A DNA stretch of 64,000 nucleotides. It comes from Muribaculaceae bacterium. Its GTDB lineage: Bacteria; Bacteroidota; Bacteroidia; Bacteroidales; Muribaculaceae. Of the stretch, positions 34,122 to 42,234 are shown piece after piece. The stretch covers positions 1 through 64,000 of the forward strand of contig JAGBIJ010000003.1 of NCBI GenBank assembly GCA_017935045.1, written 5' to 3'. The position numbers and the translations under genes are program-made. Positions within the stretch are counted from its first letter, which is position 1, and the number at the start of each line of letters is the position of its first letter. The notes under the pieces are model-generated. The model did not search any database. It saw only the letters and a program-made list of their open reading frames with translations, and was not told the origin of the DNA.

Positions 34122-34233
34122 GCAAGGTCGATTAATCGGGTAATTTTTGTTACTTTGCAATCTCAAAGTATTGACCGGGTTGCTGCAGCCGGTTTGCCGC
34201 AGCTCCGACGGCGTGGTGCGCAGAGTGTGATAA
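34122..34233 (+). repeat. 112-bp direct repeat, copy A
   Basis: Matches 35668-35779 at 108 of 112 positions. It contains the 10-bp palindrome CGATTAATCG (34129-34138) and the inverted repeat TACTTTG-N6-CAAAGTA around a probable -7 box. A GC-rich segment that may fold follows. No gene follows copy A within 200 bases. Confidence 0.9.
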
Positions 34234-34403
34234 TATGCGTCTTGTATTGTAATCCATTGCTACGTCATGTCTGAGCCTGGATTAGCGCACGGCATTATTC
34301 AAGATAAATATGCGCTAAATATATGATTTTGACATAATATTGTTGTGATAAAGAAAAAAGTATGTTTTTAAACATGTTTTTTCTTTTCTTATTTATATAT
34401 TGT

Positions 34404-34411
34404 TAACTTTG
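34404..34411 (+). promoter_or_regulatory. -7 box of the broken lipoprotein gene
   Basis: Perfect TAACTTTG in an AT-rich stretch, 26 bases before an ATG. The -33 region reads TTC rather than TTG. Confidence 0.5.
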
Positions 34412-34437
34412 CAGCGAAACATATATATAATTTTATT

Positions 34438-34601
34438 ATGAATAGATTAATTGGTCTTATTATTGCCCGACGTCCGGATTTAGCGGCATCCCTACAGATG
34501 TAGATGAAGTCGACAGTGGAGATTTCAGCTATTCACATACACGAATTTATAGTAGAAACACTATATGCTTTTTGGATCCAGTAACTGTAAAAACACAGTG
34601 A
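34438..34601 (+). pseudogene. Frameshifted small lipoprotein gene
   Basis: The ATG frame encodes MNRLIGLII and then drifts to a stop after 22 codons. From 34467 a different frame is open for 44 codons (PTSGFSGIPTDVDEVDSG at its start) to TGA at 34599-34601. Restoring two bases at about 34465 would join them as a signal peptide ending in LIIAC, a good lipobox, followed by the acidic chain. I read this as a small lipoprotein gene that lost two bases, or as a sequencing error. The product family is not recognised. Confidence 0.5.
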
Positions 34602-34647
34602 AGATTCTGATGGTTATATTGAATAATTTCATTTTACAGATTGCGTT

Positions 34648-35250
34648 ATGAAGCAAGTGACGTATTTATTTATCGTGCTGTTATCGTTGTGGTCAGGCGG
34701 CTGCTCATCCGACGAACCCGGCTCCGAGCAAGTGCAGCCGGATGTATTCTCTATATCCCAAAGTGATTTCGACTCCAAAGTAGCCGGAACCATGTGGGTA
34801 AGGGGGGAGAGAGAGTTTGTATGTGGCGACGGCACTATTCGGGAGGTTCCGCTGATGTGCGGCTATGATCGATACAATACCAATGCCTTTATAGTCGAAC
34901 AGGGTGTATGGATCAGAAATTTCATGTATTTCGCTTCTAATCCCGGGGGATATGAAGATCTGCGCATGCGTCATGAGTATGACGTGGATTTCAATGAAAA
35001 AAGTGGAGAGGTTATTCTCACAAGCAGGGTTACCCATGAGAGTATGGTATGGTTTGTCATCGAGTCTGTTACTGAGGATGAAGTCGTGCTTCAGCGAGAC
35101 CATGGAATGGAATATGTAGATATTGACCCGGAGACAGGTGAGTTACTGAACATCAAAGATGCCGGCAATTATGTCAGGGTTCATTATCCCAAAGCCACGC
35201 CGGAACAATATACCGAATACACCAGTTGGCCCATGCGCCCCGTCGAATGA
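34648..35250 (+). CDS. Putative lipoprotein of unknown function
   Basis: 200 residues with a type II signal peptide: a hydrophobic run and lipobox LWSGGC (Cys near residue 19) followed by SSDEPGSE, an acidic lead often seen on surface lipoproteins of Bacteroidetes. The mature part is beta-rich (DFDSKVAGTMWVRGE, SGEVILTSRVTHESMVWF, ESVTEDEVVLQRDHG) and may be a lipocalin-like barrel. No family recognised. It lies inside the segment bounded by the 112-bp repeats, 46 bases after a broken lipoprotein gene, and may share its promoter. Its base composition is more AT-rich than the flanking operons. Confidence 0.7.
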   Translation: MKQVTYLFIVLLSLWSGGCSSDEPGSEQVQPDVFSISQSDFDSKVAGTMWVRGEREFVCGDGTIREVPLMCGYDRYNTNAFIVEQGVWIRNFMYFASNPGGYEDLRMRHEYDVDFNEKSGEVILTSRVTHESMVWFVIESVTEDEVVLQRDHGMEYVDIDPETGELLNIKDAGNYVRVHYPKATPEQYTEYTSWPMRPVE

Positions 35251-35667
35251 CAAGACGTTATTCTTAGCCTCTTAGCGTCTGTGTGCTGTAAAACAGCTTC
35301 TTATCTCAAATAGCTGTGAGACCTGTAATTTTATCCTCGCCAGCGCTTGTGACTGGGGTGTTTCCCAGTCTCCGAATAGCCGGCTCCTGAGGGGCAAATA
35401 TGTAAGTTCCCGTCTCAATATCCGGGTCAGACCGTTCCTTTGTATTTTTCCAAGACCTCGTGTGTAGCCGTTGCTCTGCGCGCCTATAGTCGGCATGCTT
35501 CGAAAGTATGCAGTCGGGACAAGTGCGCAGGCACTTCTGACCGTGAAAAACACATTGTCGGGGCAATTCTCCCGCTGCTTCGGCAAATAAGGTGTGATAT
35601 TGCCTTAATCGATTGGCAGAAAGTTTTTTATGCAAGTTATTAACACTTTAACATGCTTTAATACTTT
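35251..35667. other. Intergenic part of the repeat-bounded insert
   Basis: Three short hairpins follow one another: 35351-35370 (GACTGGG/CCCAGTC), 35494-35512 (8-bp stem, CGA loop) and 35521-35536 (AAGTGC/GCACTT). Two overlapping leftward ORFs of 104 and 109 codons are open but lack promoter, start-site or family support, so neither is called. Confidence 0.4.
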
Positions 35668-35779
35668 GCAGGGTCGATTAATCGGGTAATTTTTGTTACT
35701 TTGCAATCTCAAAGTATTGACCGGGTCGCTGCAGCCCGTTTGCCGCAGCTCCTACGGCGTGGTGCGCAGAGTGTGATAA
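35668..35779 (+). repeat. 112-bp direct repeat, copy B (parA promoter region)
   Basis: Second copy of 34122-34233, 1546 bp away, with four substitutions. This copy lies directly upstream of parA. Confidence 0.9.
35696..35703 (+). promoter_or_regulatory. Probable parAB operon -7 box
   Basis: TTACTTTG within repeat copy B, 118 bases before the parA ATG. The palindrome CGATTAATCG (35675-35684) sits where a -33 element or operator would be. A second TATATTTG (35813-35820) ends one base before ATG, too close to serve that start. Confidence 0.45.
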
Positions 35780-35821
35780 AGAGTGTATTGCGCTGCAGGT
35801 CAATCGAATAAATATATTTGC

Positions 35822-36589
35822 ATGGGTAAGATTATAGCCATAGCCAATCAGAAAGGCGGGGTGGGGAAGACCACTACTGCCATCAATCTTGCTTCCTGTC
35901 TCGCCGAGGCGGGTAAAAAGGTACTGCTGATCGATGCCGACCCGCAGGCCAACGCTACGTCGGGCCTGGGTCTGGATCCGCGCACGGCGCAAGCCAGCAT
36001 ATATGAGTGTCTGGTAGATGGTTATCCGGTCAAGGATGCCACGCAGCAGTGTTGTGTCAAGGGGTTGAGCGTTGTCGGTTCGCGCATAGATCTGGTAGGC
36101 GCGGAGCTCGAGCTTATCGACAAGCCGCAGCGGGAGCGCGTGCTCCGCAGCGCTCTGGAGCCGGTAAAGCAGAATTATGATATCATCCTGATAGACTGCT
36201 CGCCGTCGCTCGGCTTCATTACCGTCAATGCCCTCACGGCTGCCGACTCGGTAATTATCCCCGTGCAGGCCGAGTATTTCGCATTGGAGGGCATCAGTCA
36301 GCTGCTCAATACCATACGTATCATCAAGAGCCGCCTGAACCCCTCGCTTGAGATAGAAGGCTTCCTGCTGACCATGTATGACGCGCGCCTGCGTCTGGCC
36401 AACCAGATATACGAGGAGCTGAAAGGGCACTTCGCCGATATGGTCTTCTCTACCGTCATTCCACGCAACATCAAGCTGTCCGAGGCGCCAAGCCACGGGC
36501 TGCCCGTGATACTCTACGACTCCGACTCGCGCGGAGCCATCTCCCACCGCCAGCTCGCCAAAGAGCTGATAGCACGTAACCGCAACTGA
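35822..36589 (+). CDS. parA: Chromosome partitioning ATPase ParA
   Basis: 255 residues from MGKIIAIANQ. A longer in-frame start would add 13 residues outside the family pattern. Deviant Walker A KGGVGKTTTAINL (near residue 11), then DADPQANATSGLG, and Walker B IILIDCSPS (near 118). ParA binds DNA non-specifically as an ATP dimer and moves ParB-parS complexes to segregate the chromosome. It is followed two bases later by parB. No parS-like palindrome was found in the window. Confidence 0.96.
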   Translation: MGKIIAIANQKGGVGKTTTAINLASCLAEAGKKVLLIDADPQANATSGLGLDPRTAQASIYECLVDGYPVKDATQQCCVKGLSVVGSRIDLVGAELELIDKPQRERVLRSALEPVKQNYDIILIDCSPSLGFITVNALTAADSVIIPVQAEYFALEGISQLLNTIRIIKSRLNPSLEIEGFLLTMYDARLRLANQIYEELKGHFADMVFSTVIPRNIKLSEAPSHGLPVILYDSDSRGAISHRQLAKELIARNRN

Positions 36590-36591
36590 CC

Positions 36592-37482
36592 ATGGCACAG
36601 AAACGCAATGCACTGGGCCGCGGGCTGGACTCGCTTATCTCCATGGGCGAGGTGCAGACCTCAGGCTCGTCGGCAATCAAGGACATAGAGCTGTCGCTCA
36701 TCAGCCCCAATCCGGAGCAGCCCCGTACGACTTTCGACGAGGAGGCTCTCGGCGAGCTCGCCTCGTCCATACGCGAGTTAGGCATCATACAGCCGCTGTC
36801 GCTGCGCACTATGGACGACGGCACGTATCAGATCATAGCCGGCGAGCGCCGATGGCGAGCCGCGCGCATGGCCGGGCTGACCCGTGTGCCCGCTTATGTG
36901 CGTACGGCTACAGACGCGGAAATCACCGAAATGGCCCTTATCGAGAATATCCAGCGCGAGGACCTGAACGCCATAGAGGTGGCTCTGACTTTCCGCAAGC
37001 TGATAGACCAGTATAATCTGACCCAGGAGCGGCTCTCGGAGCGTGTCGGCAAGAAGCGTGCCACCATCGCCAACCATCTGCGTCTGCTGCGTCTGCCCGC
37101 CGAGATACAGCTCGGGCTGCGAGACGGACGCATAGACATGGGGCACGCCCGCGCCCTGCTCGCTCTCGATGACCCCAAACATCAGCTCCGGCTGTACAAG
37201 CACATAGTGGAGGAGGGGCTGTCGGTACGCCGTGTCGAGGAACTTGCCAAGGAGATACAGGATGCCGTAGAGCGCGGCGAGAAACCCTCTATCAGCAAGA
37301 AGCGCGTGGCGGCTTCCGCCCCGTCGCATGATTACGACTTCTTCCGCAAGCATCTGGAGAGCTATTTCTCCACACCTGTGAAATTTACCCGTAACGCCGA
37401 AGGCAAAGGCTCCATAACCCTGCGTTTCGCCAACGACGACGAGCTGCAGCAGCTGGTCGCCTTGTTTGAGAAATTGCGTTGA
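36592..37482 (+). CDS. parB: Chromosome partitioning protein ParB
   Basis: 296 residues. N-terminus LGRGLDSLI, the ParA-contacting end. ParB/Srx CTPase domain with NPEQPRTTFDEEAL and GERRWRAARMAGL (near 83). HTH for parS at 140-165 (LTQERLSERVGKKRATIANH). C-terminal dimerisation domain (SHDYDFFRKHLESYFSTPVK). ParB loads at parS and spreads as a CTP-dependent clamp. Second gene of the partition operon. Confidence 0.96.
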   Translation: MAQKRNALGRGLDSLISMGEVQTSGSSAIKDIELSLISPNPEQPRTTFDEEALGELASSIRELGIIQPLSLRTMDDGTYQIIAGERRWRAARMAGLTRVPAYVRTATDAEITEMALIENIQREDLNAIEVALTFRKLIDQYNLTQERLSERVGKKRATIANHLRLLRLPAEIQLGLRDGRIDMGHARALLALDDPKHQLRLYKHIVEEGLSVRRVEELAKEIQDAVERGEKPSISKKRVAASAPSHDYDFFRKHLESYFSTPVKFTRNAEGKGSITLRFANDDELQQLVALFEKLR

Positions 37483-37491
37483 CCTGAAAGT

Positions 37492-38280
37492 TTGGATAAG
37501 GATATACGACATATCAGCCGCGACCGTAGCCAGACACTGGCGGAGAAGATACTTCTTCTTGTCATTTGCGTGTCGCTTGTCTTCCCCGCCGACCTGCTGG
37601 CGCAGGTCCACCGCCGGGCAGAGCCCGTGCGGATTGAGCGCAGCGAGGCCGGGGAGCCTGACGAGGCGCTGGATGTCGAGGCTGTGGTAGAGGACCCCGA
37701 TCTGGCAGTTGCCGGCGAAACCGAGGACAGTGTTCTGGTCGAGGTGCGCGCTCCGGGATATTCGCCCGAATACGGTCTGCGCCGTCCCTTCAATCCGGAG
37801 CCGAACAAAGCCGTATGGATGTCGGCGCTGCTTCCCGGTCTGGGGCAGATATACAACCGCCGTTACTGGAAGCTGCCTATCATCGTGGCCGGATACATGG
37901 GCCTGGGTTACGCTACGTCGTGGAACAACTCGCAGCTTACCGACTACAATCAGGCTTATGCCGACCTGCTCGACGCCGACCCGAACACCAACAGCTACAT
38001 GAACCTCTTTCCGCCTACCACCAGCGAGGCCGACATAGACAAGACCTGGCTGCAGAGTACCCTGAAATCGCGTAAGAATTTCTACCGCAGAAACCGCGAT
38101 CTGTGCATCATCTGTATGGTCGGGCTCTATCTGCTCTGTATGGTGGATGCTTACGTGGACGCCACGATGGCGCACTTCGACATTTCGCCCAATCTCTCGC
38201 TCGACATACAGCCCGCGATGTTTCAGACCGCCTCAGACCGACTGCCGGCCGTAGGAGTCCAGTGGGCGCTGAATTTCTAA
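37492..38280 (+). CDS. DUF5683 domain protein
   Basis: 262 residues. The start is a TTG at 37492 (MDKDIRHI) because no ATG or GTG lies in frame before the signal-like helix (AEKILLLVICVSLVF). An acidic linker runs to ~95. DUF5683 follows with KAVWMSALLPGLGQIYNRRYWKLPI and two or three membrane helices (VAGYMGLGYA, CIICMVGLYLLCMV). The gene often follows parAB and precedes a lytic transglycosylase in this phylum, which suggests a link between chromosome partition and envelope, but its function is not established. Confidence 0.82.
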   Translation: MDKDIRHISRDRSQTLAEKILLLVICVSLVFPADLLAQVHRRAEPVRIERSEAGEPDEALDVEAVVEDPDLAVAGETEDSVLVEVRAPGYSPEYGLRRPFNPEPNKAVWMSALLPGLGQIYNRRYWKLPIIVAGYMGLGYATSWNNSQLTDYNQAYADLLDADPNTNSYMNLFPPTTSEADIDKTWLQSTLKSRKNFYRRNRDLCIICMVGLYLLCMVDAYVDATMAHFDISPNLSLDIQPAMFQTASDRLPAVGVQWALNF

Positions 38281-38304
38281 CTCTCTAATTACCTCTCAGA
38301 ATAT

Positions 38305-40263
38305 ATGAAAAGAATCTTCCTATCAGCAATTATCGCTACGGCGCTTACCGCTCCCGCAGGCGCCCAGACCAAGAATGTACTTGATCTCAAGGAGACAATT
38401 ACCGATCAGTCCATAGTCTATCCCGAGACTTTCGAACAGGATACCCGCAAGCTTCTGGAGAGCTGGTATCTTAAAAACTATACTACCACCGACGACCGCT
38501 ACGCTCGCTCCGGCGATGTCGAGGTGTCGGACAAGGTCCTGAAGCAGCGTCTGGCGGCTATGCCGACCATCATCGACATGCCTTTCAATCAGATTGTGAA
38601 GGACTACATCAAGCGCTATACATCGAAGGGGCGCGCCCAGGTGGCCGCCATACTCGGCCTGGGACTCTACTATACCCCCATCTTCGAGCAGGCGCTCGAG
38701 GAGGCCGGCCTTCCGCTGGAACTGAAATATCTGCCCGTCATAGAGAGCGGACTTAATCCCAACGCAGTGAGCAAGCACGGCGCCACAGGCTTGTGGCAGC
38801 TGATGCTCGGCACAGGCAAAGGACTCGGACTGGAGGTCAACTCACTGGTCGACGAGCGCCGCGACCCCTATCTGTCGTCGGAGAAGGCTGTAAGCTATCT
38901 CAAGGATCTGTATGAGACTTATGGCGACTGGTCGCTGGCCATCGCCGCCTACAACTGCGGTCCCGGCAGCGTCAACAAGGCTCTGCGCCGTGCCGGCGGC
39001 GATCCCAAGAGCCACGATTTCTGGAGCATCTACGAGTATCTCAGCCCCGAGACCCGCGGATACGTGCCTATGTTCATAGCCGCCAACTACGTGATGACTT
39101 ACCACAACGAACACAATATCTCGCCGGTGCTTGCCACAAAGCCGCTGATTACTGACACTGTAGCCGTCAACAACCGCCTGCACTTCAATCAGATAAGTGA
39201 AGTCCTCGATATTCCTGTCGACGAGCTGCGCATACTTAACCCGCAGTTTCGCGCCGACATCATCCCGGCCAGCGCCGACCATCCCTATTATCTGATTCTT
39301 CCCTCGCAGCAGGTTCACGCCTATATTGTAAGCGAGGCCGAGATTCTCGCCCATGACGCTGATAAATATGCTCCGCGTACTACAGCTGAACCGGGCGACG
39401 CTCCCGCAGTAGCCTATCAGCCCGCCACAGAGGAGGCTGCCCGGACCGAGTCTGCCGAGGAGAAGGAGGTGGCCGATGTCCGCCGCTCGGCCGCCGAGGC
39501 TACCGGGCGCACCGCCGTGACCCACAAGGTAATAGCCGGCGAGACCATCAGCTCCATAGCCGGACAGTATGGATGTACCGCAGCTGACATAAAGGAGTGG
39601 AACAATTTGCGCCGCAATGCCGTGCGTACCGGCCAGTAGCTGAAGATATACACCTCAGCCGCCAACGCGCCGGCGCAAGCTGCCGCCACACCTGCCAGGC
39701 AGACTAAAACCGCTCCGGCACAGCAGACTCAGACGACTCCCCGCCAGAAGACCAAGCCGCTGAACGAGAATGTGGCTTCCGCTCCCAAGAACGAGGCCAC
39801 GCATGCGGCTACTCCCCGCAAACGCAACAACAAGACTGAAACCGCAGCCGCCGACCAGACTAACAAAAGGAATGGCAAATACGGCAAGTACGGCAAACAG
39901 AACAATGTGGCCGAGGAACCGGCGCCCAGAAACAAGCGCAATAAATACGGCAAAAAGACAACTGCAGCCGAAGCTGAGGCCATGACCGGCAAAGACAGGA
40001 AGAATAGAAAGAATAAGAAGAATAACCGCGTTCAGGCTCCCAAAAATGTAGATGTAGAGGTCAAGAGTGGCGACAACCTGTCGAAGATTGCCAAGAAGAA
40101 CGGTGTTTCTGTCGAGGAACTGCGCAAGGCCAATCCTAAGCTCAAGGGGGATATGATACGTCCGGGCGACAAACTCAATGTCCCCATCAAGAGCGGCAAG
40201 AACAGCAAGGCCGCGTCCGAACAGCCTGCCAAAAAGTCGAAGAAAAGCAAAAAGAAAAAGTAA
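38305..40263 (+). pseudogene. MltD-like lytic transglycosylase with two LysM domains, interrupted by in-frame TAG
   Basis: The frame runs 653 codons from ATG to TAA but has one TAG at 39637-39639. Before it (444 residues): signal peptide 1-20, then an SLT domain with VIESGLNPNAVSKHGATGLW, whose Glu is catalytic. It cuts peptidoglycan glycan strands in the periplasm. A linker and a first LysM (KVIAGETISSIAGQYG) follow. The TAG falls inside this LysM, where members usually read RTGQ-x-LKIY. After it the same frame continues with a Lys/Asn-rich linker and an intact second LysM (VKSGDNLSKIAKKNGVSVEE). The downstream half looks undecayed, so the change is recent, an error, or read through. Translation stopping at 39639 would still leave the catalytic domain. 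Last gene of the parAB unit. Confidence 0.85.
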
Positions 40264-40280
40264 TATCAATCCTATATCAT

Positions 40281-40315
40281 GGTGTGCTCCGTGTCGACTG
40301 ACACGCGGGCACACC
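40281..40315 (+). terminator. Terminator after the partition operon
   Basis: GGTGTGC/GCACACC outer stem (40281-40287 with 40309-40315) with a further GTGTC-GACT-GACAC inner stem, then CTCTTGT. It separates the transglycosylase from the ABC exporter gene. Confidence 0.6.
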
Positions 40316-40325
40316 CTCTTGTATC

Positions 40326-42170
40326 GTGAAAGATTTTTTCATCATGTTGCGGCGCTTCGTAGCGCCATACAAATGGAATGTCGCGCTCAATGTGTTGTTC
40401 AACATGCTGGCCGCAGTCCTTACCCTCTTTTCATTCGCCTTCATCATACCCATACTCAACATGCTGTTTCGTCTTGATACGAAGCACTACGAATTCATGG
40501 AGTGGGGCAGCGCCTCTGTCAAGGAGGTAATAATGAATAATTTCTACTATTATACGGACTGCATGATCACGGACTGGGGCGCGTCGGCCACTCTGGCCAT
40601 GCTCGCCGTGCTGCTCGTCTTCATGACTCTGTTAAAGACCGGTACCACCTATCTCTCGGCCTACTTCATCATACCGTTGCGCAACGGTATCGTACGCGAC
40701 ATGCGCAACCAGATGTATCGGAAAATCCTCTCGCTCCCCCTCGGCTTTTTTACCAACGAGCGCAAGGGAGATGTCATGTCACGTATCTCGGTAGACGTCA
40801 CTGAGCTGGAGGCATCGGTAATGGCCAGCATCGACATGCTCTTCAAGAACCCCATAATGATAGTGGTCTGCCTGGGCATGATGATAGCCGTCAGCTGGCA
40901 GCTTACGGTCTTTGTGCTTATCCTGCTTCCGTTGGCCGGCCTGGTCATGGGCAAGGTGGGCAAGCGGCTGAAGCGCAAGAGCCTCGAGGCCCAGCAGCAG
41001 TGGGGCGTGATTCTCTCTACGGTCGAGGAGACCTTAGGCGGACTGCGCGTCATCAAGGCTTTCAATGCCGAGAAGAAGATGGACACGCGCTTCAACGCCG
41101 AGAACCAGACCTTCTACCGCATATCCAACTCCATACAGCGCCGCTACTCGCTCGCTCATCCTATGAGCGAGTTTCTCGGCACTACGGCCATAGCCATAGT
41201 GCTGTGGTTCGGCGGCACGCTGATACTCTCCGGCGCCAGCAGCATAGACGCTCCGGCCTTCATATATTATATGGTAATTTTCTACTCCATCATCAACCCC
41301 GCCAAAGAGCTGTCCAAGGCCACCTACTCCATACAGAAGGGCATGGCGTCGATGGAGCGCATAGACAAGATACTCCAGGCCAGCAATCCCATAAAGAACC
41401 CGGCCGGCCCTAAACCGCTGCCCGATGTGGCCGCCTCAGGGCTCCCCGCTGTCAGTTTCGACAACGTCAGCTTCGCCTACACCGACGGCACGCCGGTGTT
41501 GCGTGATGTCAATCTCAGCGTCGGAGCCGGCCAGACCGTGGCCATAGTAGGGCAGAGCGGCAGCGGCAAGAGTACGCTGGTAGATCTGCTGCCCCGCTTC
41601 TACGATCCGCAGCAGGGATGCGTCAGGATAGCCGGCACAGACATACGCGACCTTGATGTGACCGAGTTGCGTTCGCTGATGGGCAACGTCAATCAGGAGG
41701 CGATACTTTTCAATGACACCATCCGCGCCAACATAGCGTTCGGAGTCAAGGACGCCAGCGACAGTGACATCGAGCGCGCCGCCCGCATAGCCAACGCCCA
41801 CGACTTTATCATGGCCACCGAGCAGGGTTACGACACCAACATCGGTGACCGTGGCTGCCGTCTTTCGGGCGGCCAGCGTCAGCGTATCAGCATAGCCCGC
41901 GCCATACTGAAGAATCCCCCCTTCCTGATACTCGACGAGGCTACTTCCGCCCTCGACACCGAGAGCGAACGCCTGGTGCAGGAGGCTCTGGAGCGGCTGA
42001 TGAAAGGGCGTACCACCCTTGTCATAGCCCACAGACTCAGTACTATAGCCAGCGCAGATCTGATATGCGTCATGCACGAGGGGCGCATAGTGGAGCAGGG
42101 TACCCACGAGAGCCTGATGGCTTTGGGAGGCCACTACGCCCGTCTGGTAAACCTGCAGAAATTCAACTGA
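40326..42170 (+). CDS. ABC exporter, MsbA-like fused permease-ATPase
   Basis: 614 residues. Starts at GTG (MKDFFIMLRRFVAPYKW). Six membrane helices over 15-330, then the nucleotide-binding domain: Walker A GQSGSGKSTL, signature LSGGQRQRI, Walker B FLILDEATSALD, H-loop IAHRLST. Type IV ABC exporter half-transporter that works as a homodimer. Members of this length in Bacteroidales are usually annotated as lipid A/drug exporters, but the substrate is not fixed by sequence. No ATP-binding function for the separate ABC-2 permeases at 29-32 kb is implied. Confidence 0.92.
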   Translation: MKDFFIMLRRFVAPYKWNVALNVLFNMLAAVLTLFSFAFIIPILNMLFRLDTKHYEFMEWGSASVKEVIMNNFYYYTDCMITDWGASATLAMLAVLLVFMTLLKTGTTYLSAYFIIPLRNGIVRDMRNQMYRKILSLPLGFFTNERKGDVMSRISVDVTELEASVMASIDMLFKNPIMIVVCLGMMIAVSWQLTVFVLILLPLAGLVMGKVGKRLKRKSLEAQQQWGVILSTVEETLGGLRVIKAFNAEKKMDTRFNAENQTFYRISNSIQRRYSLAHPMSEFLGTTAIAIVLWFGGTLILSGASSIDAPAFIYYMVIFYSIINPAKELSKATYSIQKGMASMERIDKILQASNPIKNPAGPKPLPDVAASGLPAVSFDNVSFAYTDGTPVLRDVNLSVGAGQTVAIVGQSGSGKSTLVDLLPRFYDPQQGCVRIAGTDIRDLDVTELRSLMGNVNQEAILFNDTIRANIAFGVKDASDSDIERAARIANAHDFIMATEQGYDTNIGDRGCRLSGGQRQRISIARAILKNPPFLILDEATSALDTESERLVQEALERLMKGRTTLVIAHRLSTIASADLICVMHEGRIVEQGTHESLMALGGHYARLVNLQKFN

Positions 42171-42183
42171 CGTGATTCGTGAT

Positions 42184-42214
42184 TTGGCAACTTGCAAAAG
42201 TTTTTGTACTTTTG
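42184..42214 (+). promoter_or_regulatory. Promoter of gldE-PPTase
   Basis: TTG (42184-42186), a 20-base spacer and a perfect TACTTTTG (42207-42214), 20 bases before ATG. Confidence 0.65.
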
Positions 42215-42234
42215 TGGCTTGATAAACAGAAAAA

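Noticed and set aside
35306..35635. Leftward ORF of 109 codons (and an overlapping 104-codon ORF) in the repeat-bounded insert
   Set aside because: Two frames are open over the same DNA, neither has a promoter or known motif, and the Cys pairs (CPDC) are not enough to call a gene.
35813..35820. Perfect TATATTTG directly before the parA ATG
   Set aside because: It ends one base before ATG, so transcription would start inside the coding sequence; the spacer to the nearest TTG is also off (22 bases).
34000..37500. parS site near parAB
   Set aside because: No TGTTnCACGTGnAACA-like palindrome was found by eye in or around the operon.
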